Assembly (NCBI GenBank): GCA_023458535.1
Contig: JAEWYW010000036.1
Coordinates: 1 to 40,340 of the forward strand
Length of the DNA stretch: 40,340 bases
Direction: 5' to 3'
Origin: Bacteroidota bacterium
Lineage (GTDB): Bacteria > Bacteroidota > Bacteroidia > Flavobacteriales > Weeksellaceae
This document shows positions 33,434-40,340 of the stretch, one piece after another. The notes beneath the pieces were generated by a model. The model saw nothing but the letters and a program-made list of their open reading frames with translations. It was not told the DNA's origin and did no database searches. Position 1 is the stretch's first letter, and every line of letters begins with the position of its first letter. The position numbers and the translations under genes are program-made.

Positions 33434-35464
33434 ATGGTAAAATTGTATTTGTTTTCCTCCCTATTTTTTACATCGCTTTTATTTTCTCAAGAAAAAGATT
33501 CCATTCAGTTGATATCAGAAGTTACGGTGGACGCTTACAAGAAACCCACAGAATTCATGACGTCCACGAAGTCTGTAGGCATCATTTCAGGAAATTTAAT
33601 GAATCAAAATCCTCCAGAAAGATTATTGGAATCCATCAATCAAGTGGCTGGTGCAAGAATGGAAGAACGATCGCCTGGAAGTTATAGAATTTCTTTACGG
33701 GGAAGCACATTGCGTTCGCCATTTGGTGTACGAAACGTAAAAGTATATTTGGACGATTTTATTCTGTCGGATGCTTCTGGGAACACCTATTTTAATATTA
33801 TCTCGCCACAGTTGATCAATAATATGGAAATTTATAAAGGTCCAGAAGGTGGCGACTATGGTGCCGTAACTGGCGGTACAATTTTGTTGAAAACACGGCA
33901 AACAGATCATTTAGGTGCAAATATTTCAATCGGAAGTTACGGAACCTTTAACCAAAGTCTAGGTTTTTCAAAACAAAAAGGAAAACATTTTTTTGAATTG
34001 TTTCAGAATTATTATCAAACGGACTCGTACAGAGATCATTCTAGAGTCGTCAGGAAGCAGGTTTTTGTCAAAGACAATTATCAATATTCAGAAAAAGGTG
34101 TTTTAAAAGCCATGTTAACGTACACCGATTTGAATTATCAAACGCCGGGAGGCCTTACTTTAGAGCAAATGAACGCTGACAGAAAGCAAGCCCGACCGAA
34201 AACACCAACACTTCCAAGTGCCCAAGAGCAGAACGCTGGAATACAAAACAGAATGCTTTTAGCCGGAATTTCCAATGAATACCAGTTCACACCTCAATTT
34301 TCACATTTTCTGTTAGTTCAAGGTTCTTATGTCGATTTTGAAAATCCTTTTATTACCAATTTTGAAAAGAGATTTGAGAAGAATTTTGCTGTAAGAACGC
34401 ATTTTAATTATGAAAGGAATTGGGATAAAATTTCTTTAGCCTATCGCTTGGGTTTTGAAGGCGGGTTAAACGGTATCACAGTTAAAAATTACGATAATAA
34501 TTCGGGAATTTTAGGAAATCCTCAGAATTTTGATGAGCTTAAAAACAGTTCGGGATTTTACTTTTTTTCTCAGAAACTCAATTTCAACGAAAGGCTTTTT
34601 ACAGATATTTCCATCAGTTTAAATTCCAATAATTACGAATGGGAAAGGATTTATCCACAATCGGAATCAGGAATAATGAAGTTCAGAAACCAATGGCTGC
34701 CCAATTTTGGGTTTAGCTATCTTCTTACGAAGGGATTTTCTTTGCGAGGAAAAATCGGAAAAGGAAATTCTGCGCCAAACAATGAAGAAATTAGATCTTC
34801 CACTCAGGAATTTAACCAAAATTTACGACCAGAATTTGGTTGGAACAAAGAAATTGGCCTACGGAAGCAGTTTGCAAATGTGCTGTTTGTTGAAGCGAGT
34901 TATTTTGATTTCCGTTTGAAAGATGCCATTGTAAGACGGCAAAACGAAGCTGGACAGGAATATTTTGTTAATTCTGGACAAACAGTTCAACAAGGTGTTG
35001 AATTTTTATTAGAATCGAAGAATTTGAACTTTCAAAATTCTATTTTCAGTAACTTAAAATTGATGTTTTCTGGAAGTTTCTACAATTTCAAATTCAAAAA
35101 TTATCAGCAGAATGACAATGATTTTTCAGGGCATCAGTTAACTGGTGTTCCGAAAACCTCGCTCAACAGTTTGCTGAATTTTACATTTTTCAGAAAGTTA
35201 TCTATCGATTTTTCTCATTATTATACGTCCAAAATGCCTCTCAATGACGCAAATACCGTTTGGTCGGAAGCTTACTTAATCGGAAATCTGCAATTCCGTT
35301 TTCCAATCAACATTGAAAAGACAAAAATTAATTTATTCTTACAAATTCAAAACCTCTACAATCAAGACTATGTTTTGGGCTTTGATATCAACGCTTTCGG
35401 CAACCGATTTTATAACCCTGCCGCAAAAAGGAATTTTATTTTGGGGATGAATGTTGATTTTTAG
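33434..35464 (+). CDS. TonB-dependent receptor
   Basis: A 676-residue outer-membrane transporter. The signal peptide ends SLLFSQ (19). The plug domain follows at once (about 28-140): LISEVTVDAYKKP is in the TonB-box position, then ERLLESINQVAGARMEERSPGSYRISLRGS and NNMEIYKGPEGGDYGAVTGGTILLKTR. A 22-stranded barrel of about 530 residues ends in IQNLYNQDYVLGF and GMNVDF with the terminal Phe. It lacks the N-terminal carboxypeptidase-like extension of SusC proteins and has no SusD partner, so it resembles siderophore, heme or cobalamin receptors; the ligand is not evident. It follows the pnp terminator by 66 nt and stands alone. Confidence 0.95.
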   Translation: MVKLYLFSSLFFTSLLFSQEKDSIQLISEVTVDAYKKPTEFMTSTKSVGIISGNLMNQNPPERLLESINQVAGARMEERSPGSYRISLRGSTLRSPFGVRNVKVYLDDFILSDASGNTYFNIISPQLINNMEIYKGPEGGDYGAVTGGTILLKTRQTDHLGANISIGSYGTFNQSLGFSKQKGKHFFELFQNYYQTDSYRDHSRVVRKQVFVKDNYQYSEKGVLKAMLTYTDLNYQTPGGLTLEQMNADRKQARPKTPTLPSAQEQNAGIQNRMLLAGISNEYQFTPQFSHFLLVQGSYVDFENPFITNFEKRFEKNFAVRTHFNYERNWDKISLAYRLGFEGGLNGITVKNYDNNSGILGNPQNFDELKNSSGFYFFSQKLNFNERLFTDISISLNSNNYEWERIYPQSESGIMKFRNQWLPNFGFSYLLTKGFSLRGKIGKGNSAPNNEEIRSSTQEFNQNLRPEFGWNKEIGLRKQFANVLFVEASYFDFRLKDAIVRRQNEAGQEYFVNSGQTVQQGVEFLLESKNLNFQNSIFSNLKLMFSGSFYNFKFKNYQQNDNDFSGHQLTGVPKTSLNSLLNFTFFRKLSIDFSHYYTSKMPLNDANTVWSEAYLIGNLQFRFPINIEKTKINLFLQIQNLYNQDYVLGFDINAFGNRFYNPAAKRNFILGMNVDF

Positions 35465-35841
35465 TGAGGAAAGTAAAATTAGCTAAAATAGTAATTGTAC
35501 ATTAATTCAAATATTCTTCAATTTGAAAAAATAGATTTGGCTTCGAACCAGATATTTTTAAAATCGGCATTAATTGTAGACTTAAGTTATCATAGTAAAT
35601 TCAACGAAATTATTCATACTGATTATTTTATTTTATCACTAGCACATACACCGTAACCAAACCTGTTTTATACGCCTATATTTGTTTGTAAGTATTTTCT
35701 ATTTTTATGACAAAATATTGCTTAAAATCCGAATCTTTCCTCAACAAAATAGTAATTGGTTGACACAAACATATTTAGTATTTTTACAGCGCTGCCATAA
35801 TTCTAATTTAGAATAATTAAATCGCTAATAGTTCACAAAGA
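35465..35841. other. 377-bp gap, promoter region of the TPR-AraC regulator
   Basis: An A/T-rich gap with no gene, repeat or RNA that I can recognise. The last 100 nt contain TTG (35759) and TATTTTTA about 16 nt later, a weak promoter resemblance, and a short inverted repeat TTCTAATTTAGAA just before the next gene. Confidence 0.4.
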
Positions 35842-37416
35842 ATGATAAAAAAAATACTCTTTTTCATTTTTATTTGTACGTTCAATTTTCATCTCTATTT
35901 TGCTCAGAATTCACAAGCATACAAGTGGGTGGGTGATCTTTTTGCGATTCAATTTGAAGATCCCGAAAAAGCGATTGAAATTGGCAATAAAATTCTTAAG
36001 TATCCCGAAGCAACACCTCTTGAACAATCCTATGCCCTAATTGGTATTGGTACCTCGTACAGCATTATTGGGAAGCCTTCGAAGGCAATTCCACTTCTCA
36101 CCAAAGCAATTGAGGTGGCTCAGAAAACCAACAATTACGAACTTAGAATCAATTCAAACTTGGCGTTGGCGAATCTCTATACGAAAATGAATCTTCACGA
36201 GCAATCGTACCACTATATTCTAAAAGCGCAAAACGAAGCTAAGAATGAGCCTAAAGAAGTCACTCGAATGTTCATGGCCATGCGTATTTCAACGCAATTA
36301 GGTCAAAATCTGAATGTTCAAAAAAAATATGATGCTTCATTGAAAAGTCTTTATCAGGCATTAGAATTTGCTAAAAAATATGGGCAGTTAAAGAAAAAAG
36401 AGTCGGTTCCTGCGGAATACAGCTTGATTTATTCATCGCTTGGCGAAACATATTACAGTCAACGTAATTGGGAAAAAGCAGAGGAAGCTTTTAATAAGGT
36501 GGTAGCCTATTCTGAAAAGGGCGGTATCGATTCTAACTTTGAAAAAGCATTTGCTTACAGCTATTTGGGCAAAATTTATCTTCATCAGAAAGAGTACAAG
36601 CGAGCGATTGATACTCTGCAAGCGGCCGCAAAAAGCAATGCGGATAAGCGCTCGTATATTCAGGCTGATATTTATTATACTTTGTCGCAGGCTTACGATA
36701 AAATTGGTGATGATCGATTGGCTTCCAAATACAATACCTTGTATATTACCGAAAAGGGAAAAATTAGTGATGAAGAAAAGATTGCTCTTGCTGAATCTTT
36801 AAAGTTTGAAATGCAAATTGCGAATGAGCAAAAAGAGAAAAGAGAACTTTCTCTCGTAATTTTTGTTGGAATAATTTTTTCAGTCCTTATAGCTGGTGGC
36901 TATCTTATCTGGAAATTGGGCAAGAAGCGAAAGGATGATAAAATCTTGTTCCAAAAAACAATTCAAAAGCTTGAAGAAAGATTGGAGGAGCGAACGCACG
37001 AGCCTAAAGAAATTGAAAATGTTAAAACTAAAAAATCAGCATCTTTTGTGGGAGGTGAGCGCGAAGCAAAATTACTTCAGAAATTAGAGAAATTTGAAAA
37101 ATCGGAAGCCTTTCTCAGTCCGAAGGTGAGTCTTTCAACAATGGCAAGTCAGTTCGAAACCAATCAAGCTTACGTGTCCGAACTCATCAATACGTTTCGA
37201 AATAAGAGTTTTAATCAGTACATTAATGAGCTTCGTATTGAATATATTTGCCGAAAGATTTATGAAGATTCCATCTATCAAAATTATAAAATAAGCCATC
37301 TTGCTGAACTTTCTGGCTACCCATCGCACACGGCATTCACCAAAATTTTCAAGAAAGTAACGGGCATTTCACCATCGGTATTTATTGCAAATGCTAAAAC
37401 AGCTAATAAATTGTAA
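35842..37416 (+). CDS. TPR-transmembrane-AraC family regulator
   Basis: A 524-residue membrane-bound transcription factor. It has a signal or anchor sequence (1-21, ending YFAQ), a periplasmic TPR array (about 25-315; clear units EQSYALIGIGTSYSIIGKPSKAI, YSSLGETYYSQRNWEKAEEAF, AYSYLGKIYLHQKEYKRAIDTL and IYYTLSQAYDKIGDDRLA), one membrane helix (335-356, VIFVGIIFSVLIAGGYLIWKL), a coiled-coil linker, and a C-terminal AraC-type double helix-turn-helix (about 425-520; SLSTMASQFETNQAYVSELI and LAELSGYPSHTAFTKIFKKVTGISP). The plan matches the one-component TPR-HTH regulators common in Bacteroidota. It is followed at 173 nt by three paralogous secreted-protein genes, likely targets. Confidence 0.92.
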   Translation: MIKKILFFIFICTFNFHLYFAQNSQAYKWVGDLFAIQFEDPEKAIEIGNKILKYPEATPLEQSYALIGIGTSYSIIGKPSKAIPLLTKAIEVAQKTNNYELRINSNLALANLYTKMNLHEQSYHYILKAQNEAKNEPKEVTRMFMAMRISTQLGQNLNVQKKYDASLKSLYQALEFAKKYGQLKKKESVPAEYSLIYSSLGETYYSQRNWEKAEEAFNKVVAYSEKGGIDSNFEKAFAYSYLGKIYLHQKEYKRAIDTLQAAAKSNADKRSYIQADIYYTLSQAYDKIGDDRLASKYNTLYITEKGKISDEEKIALAESLKFEMQIANEQKEKRELSLVIFVGIIFSVLIAGGYLIWKLGKKRKDDKILFQKTIQKLEERLEERTHEPKEIENVKTKKSASFVGGEREAKLLQKLEKFEKSEAFLSPKVSLSTMASQFETNQAYVSELINTFRNKSFNQYINELRIEYICRKIYEDSIYQNYKISHLAELSGYPSHTAFTKIFKKVTGISPSVFIANAKTANKL

Positions 37417-37589
37417 TAAACTGATATTCAGGTAAATAAATTCTAATTTATTCTGTGTTTTTTTAAGATTTGACAAGCTATTTACTTTGTAAATGGAAGG
37501 TTGTTGATGTATTTTTGACGTTGTTGAAATCGAAGCTACACTTCTGGTTTCAGCCATTGAAAAAATATTTATTATCCTCTCTCATTAAA

Positions 37590-38297
37590 ATGCAAATGAT
37601 GAAATTTTTTTATTTACTGCCACTCCTGCTATTGTCGTCGATTATTTTTGGGCAGTCAGGGTTTAAAGGCGTTGGCATAGGTACGAATAATCCACAAGCT
37701 AATCTTCATGTAAAAGGCAGCTTGAGACTGGATCATCCATCTGAAGGCAATGGATACATATTGCAGGTGTTTAATGAAGGTTCAATGAAATGGTCTCCAT
37801 TAATACCCAATAGTGTTACAGGAAATCTTGGCAACACTAACGGTTATGACGGAGATATCCCTAACAACACGTTTCTAAACGGTACAATAACCATTTCGCC
37901 AGGAAAGTGGTTGGTAAAAGTCTCTTTATTAATTCCCACAGATTATAATGCGAGTGCTATTAACAATCCCGCATCCTCTTTGCGTTATAATGATCTTGTC
38001 ATTAAGGTAACAACCTATTTTACAGATTCTAATACCAATGCAAATCCAACTTTAGATTACATACCTGGAGGAGCTCGAAAAATTACTGGTACGCTCGTCA
38101 CACCCAGCATGTATGGAATGGTGGAAGGCTACGCCTTGCTGGAGAACAAAACAACTTCTAATAAAACCTACTACTTGTGGGGGAAGTCTGATAGAAGAGC
38201 AGTTACGAGTAATCCTGATGCGTTGCCATTGTACAAAATTTCTGCTTTTTGGGGAGAAAACAGAATCTACGCATATCCTATTGCAACTACAAACTAG
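37590..38297 (+). CDS. Secreted GIGT-motif protein, paralogue 1
   Basis: From the ATG at 37590 (MQMMKFFYLLPLL) it has 235 residues with a signal peptide ending IIFGQ (22). The mature N-terminus has the GVGIGTNNPQANLHVKGSL segment found at the start of flavobacterial surface and tail-fibre-like proteins. A beta-rich domain follows, with TISPGKWLVKVSLLI in the middle and SNKTYYLWG near the end. Both segments and the ending (IYAYPI) recur in the next two genes, so the three are paralogues. A longer frame starting at 37470 adds an unlikely basic stretch. No enzyme motif is visible. It is the first gene of the three-gene operon downstream of the TPR-AraC regulator. Confidence 0.85.
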   Translation: MQMMKFFYLLPLLLLSSIIFGQSGFKGVGIGTNNPQANLHVKGSLRLDHPSEGNGYILQVFNEGSMKWSPLIPNSVTGNLGNTNGYDGDIPNNTFLNGTITISPGKWLVKVSLLIPTDYNASAINNPASSLRYNDLVIKVTTYFTDSNTNANPTLDYIPGGARKITGTLVTPSMYGMVEGYALLENKTTSNKTYYLWGKSDRRAVTSNPDALPLYKISAFWGENRIYAYPIATTN

Positions 38298-38303
38298 CAA
38301 TTT

Positions 38304-38990
38304 ATGAAGACATTATATTTTTTTTCTAGCATAGTATTTTGTGGAATTCTAAATGCACAAACAGGCAATGTGGGAATTGGTACAACCAGCCCAACAGCAA
38401 CTCTCCATTTAAAGTCAGAAAATCAGTACATACTAAGACAGGAGAATGCTGTTAATACCTCCAACAGTAATTATACAATACAAAGTTCTGATAATTTGGG
38501 AACTTTTAATAAAGTTCCAACGGATGTTTTTAGAAGTGTACAAATTGTGAATCTACCTTCCTCGGGCAGTGTGGTAAGTCAAGTAAACCCGGGCTGGCAA
38601 CCAACAGTCATCAACATCACATTGCCACCAGGAAAATGGCAAATTACAGGTGCCTTGGTTTTGCGTCCTTCAACCAGTCTGGCAACCAATTCCAATACCG
38701 TTTTAAACTGTAAATTATCTGTAGCGGATACCAATACAGCTACCGTTCCATCTAGCGATATTGTTACGGGATCAGTTTTTGGTCAGGGTTATTTTTACGG
38801 ATCGTATTATGCGCCTTCAGAATATAATATGATGAAAGGTAATATTTATGTGAATAACAGTTCGGCCACTAGTAAAACCTATTACTTCATTGCCAATATA
38901 GGCAGGATAAATAATACCACAATTAACTTTACAAATTTTGGATCTTCAACAGAGCTTGAAAATCAGATTTTTGCGCTACCAATTTTTTAA
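38304..38990 (+). CDS. Secreted GIGT-motif protein, paralogue 2
   Basis: A 228-residue exported protein, signal peptide ending ILNAQ (19), beginning with TGNVGIGTTSPTATLHLKS, the best copy of the motif. The domain contains TLPPGKWQITGALVL, an Asn/Ser/Thr-rich section and SATSKTYYFIANIG, and ends IFALPIF. It aligns in order with its two neighbours but sequence identity is modest, so the duplications are old or fast-evolving. The gene starts 6 nt after paralogue 1 and ends 9 nt before paralogue 3, so they are co-transcribed. Function is unknown; surface or secreted structural or binding proteins are likely. Confidence 0.88.
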   Translation: MKTLYFFSSIVFCGILNAQTGNVGIGTTSPTATLHLKSENQYILRQENAVNTSNSNYTIQSSDNLGTFNKVPTDVFRSVQIVNLPSSGSVVSQVNPGWQPTVINITLPPGKWQITGALVLRPSTSLATNSNTVLNCKLSVADTNTATVPSSDIVTGSVFGQGYFYGSYYAPSEYNMMKGNIYVNNSSATSKTYYFIANIGRINNTTINFTNFGSSTELENQIFALPIF

Positions 38991-38999
38991 CCAACTGTC

Positions 39000-39740
39000 A
39001 TGAGAAAATTATTTCTGAATATTCCGTTCGTATTAATTTCGATATCGGCTCTATCCCAACAAGGAAATGTAGGTATTGAAACGTCAAACCCTAAAGAGAA
39101 ACTTCACGTTGTAGGCAGTATAAGCTTTGAGTCTACGGACCCTAACAATCTTCCGTCTGCGGGAAAAACTTTGGTTTCTGATGGCTTGGGAAACGCAACA
39201 TGGAGAAATGTTAATTTATCCAAACCTTCTGTTCTAGCCAATTTTAATACCACACCTTATACCAAAGTAGAAACTTTTACCGCTTACACACCAACGGTGA
39301 GTAGAAGCAATTTTAGAACTACGGGAACAACATTAACTTTGCCACAGGGAAAATGGCTTGTTGTGCTTTCTTTAGGAGTTTACATTGACAATAAATCCAC
39401 TTCCGAAACTAATTATTATCCAATGGTTGATGGCAGAAGTACTTGGATAAGAGCGAGTTTTTTTAACGATAATATAGACAACACTACGGGAAATCCTTCA
39501 GGAGATATTTCAACCAACGGCGTTTACTCTTCTGCCGCGATTATTGGTCCAAATCCAAGTGGTTTGATTACGGGAGAATTCTTTATCAATCAGCAATCGG
39601 CAACGCCAAAAACCTATTACCTCAAATACAGGTTCGATTATTTTTCACCAACAGCTACCAATGTAAGGGTGAGTAATTTTGGGGTCTCGCAAGAAATTGT
39701 TCCAGAGAATTTTATCGTTGCATACCCAATTAATTTCTAA
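39000..39740 (+). CDS. Secreted GIGT-motif protein, paralogue 3
   Basis: A 246-residue exported protein, signal peptide ending ALSQQ (about 20). It begins QGNVGIETSNPKEKLHVVGSI, with Glu replacing Gly in GIGT. A GLGNATWRNV segment typical of these N-terminal modules follows. The shared domain has TLPQGKWLVVLSLGV, then SATPKTYYLKYRF, and ends FIVAYPINF. It is the last gene of the tandem set, followed by a strong terminator at 39758. Compared with the other two, it has a longer N-terminal module before the PxGKW segment. Confidence 0.88.
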   Translation: MRKLFLNIPFVLISISALSQQGNVGIETSNPKEKLHVVGSISFESTDPNNLPSAGKTLVSDGLGNATWRNVNLSKPSVLANFNTTPYTKVETFTAYTPTVSRSNFRTTGTTLTLPQGKWLVVLSLGVYIDNKSTSETNYYPMVDGRSTWIRASFFNDNIDNTTGNPSGDISTNGVYSSAAIIGPNPSGLITGEFFINQQSATPKTYYLKYRFDYFSPTATNVRVSNFGVSQEIVPENFIVAYPINF

Positions 39741-39757
39741 AAAAAAATTGATTATAT

Positions 39758-39788
39758 AAGCCTAAAGATGATCTTTAGGCTTTTTTTT
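39758..39788 (+). terminator. Terminator of the three-paralogue operon
   Basis: Stem AAGCCTAAAGA / TCTTTAGGCTT (39758-39768 and 39772-39782) with a TGA loop and a run of eight Ts from 39781. It lies 17 nt after the stop of paralogue 3. Confidence 0.92.
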
Positions 39789-39870
39789 GCTTCAAGTTTT
39801 AGTGATTTTATTGGAAAGTAGTGATGCTGTCTTGAATAATTTTTAATTTTATTAAAATTTCTCATCGCTT

Positions 39871-40340
39871 ATGAAAAACCAATTATCAAAGAAAGAATCA
39901 GAAGACTTACTTGCGCTTCTCGAAAATCGCTTCGAAAATAATAAACAACGGCATCATGATATTTCTTGGATTGATGTTCAAACCAAATTAGAAAAATCAC
40001 CTGATAAACTCTGGTCGCTCCACCAAATGGAGATCACTGATGGCGAACCCGATGTTATTGGGATCGATAATAAAACGAATCAGCTGATTGCTCGGCAGAG
40101 ACTCCGAAACGCCGTAGTTTATGCTATGACAAGGCCGCTTGGGAATCTAGAAAGGAAAATAAACCCAAAGATAATGCTATGGATGTCGCCAAAAAAATGG
40201 GAATCGAAATTGTAAATGAGGAAGAATACCGTCATTTACAAACCTTAGGTGAATTCGATAAAAAAACGTCAAGTTGGTTAAAAACCCCCGAAGAAATTAG
40301 AAAATTAGGAGGTGCCATCTTTGGTGATCGCAGGTATAAC
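39871..40340 (+). pseudogene. DUF4256 family protein, frameshifted, cut by window end
   Basis: The first part (39871 to about 40085) matches DUF4256: an N-terminal KKESEDLLALLENRFENNKQRH, DKLWSLHQME and GEPDVIGID. After KTNQL the frame changes. The same reading continues as family-like DUF4256 in another frame from about 40086 to the window end: DCSAETPKRRSLCYDKAAWE, then KPKDNAMDVAKKMGIEIV, YRHLQTLGEFDKKTSSWLKTP and KLGGAIFGDRRYN. Against my memory of the family (xIFYDCSAE), the codons for about three residues are missing and the frame is lost, as if about 10 nt were deleted between two GATT repeats. As written, translation ends at 40215 after 114 residues. It is a real broken gene or a sequencing error. 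The gene's 3' end lies outside the window. Confidence 0.8.

Overview
The window is AT-rich chromosomal DNA that looks like Bacteroidota, class Flavobacteriia, most probably the Chryseobacterium/Kaistella group (Weeksellaceae). Reasons: several genes are preceded by the Bacteroidota -7 element TAnnTTTG; signal peptides typically end in FAQ, FSQ or KAQ; there is a TonB-dependent receptor, DUF4260 and DUF4256 proteins, GIGT-type secreted proteins, and imperfect intergenic palindromes of a kind common in these genomes. The genus is inference. I saw no rRNA, tRNA, CRISPR array, insertion sequence or prophage.

Layout. 1-240: four degenerate repeats of about 60 bp. 454-2586: large-subunit catalase, then a terminator and a REP-like palindrome. 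2899-4252: a helical protein followed by an ANT(6)-like nucleotidyltransferase. 4282-5757 (minus): DUF1826 protein and a transaldolase-family enzyme, whose promoter faces that of peptidase E (5873). 6641-7180: GNAT acetyltransferase. 7254-10323: a probable operon of D-Ala-D-Ala carboxypeptidase, histidine kinase and lipoprotein. 10351-13458 (minus): a 731-aa radical SAM enzyme and a secreted SH3-like protein. 13459-14047: long gap with possible decayed coding sequence and a near-perfect promoter.

14048-19268 is the most interesting block: secreted ankyrin-repeat protein, secreted DUF2271 protein, PepSY membrane domain fused to a flavodoxin/ferredoxin-reductase module, and the FMN transferase ApbE. 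Together these look like an extracytoplasmic electron-transfer system: the reductase moves electrons across the inner membrane and ApbE attaches FMN to a periplasmic partner, plausibly the DUF2271 protein at its NGITGAS motif. A minus-strand block follows (19272-23528): Crp/Fnr regulator, then a TolC / HlyD-type lipoprotein / ABC-2 permease operon with no ATPase gene.

23740-30956 is mostly single genes: secreted alpha/beta hydrolase, aldo/keto reductase, arginase/agmatinase-family enzyme, NAD(P)-binding protein overlapping a GNAT gene, barstar-like protein, a second Crp/Fnr regulator, DinB-like protein, SlyD-like isomerase and DUF4260 protein. Then come pnp (31144-33336) and a TonB-dependent receptor (33434-35464). 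The right end holds a TPR-transmembrane-AraC regulator (35842-37416), three tandem paralogous secreted proteins (37590-39740), and a DUF4256 gene that appears frameshifted by a roughly 10-bp deletion and runs off the window.
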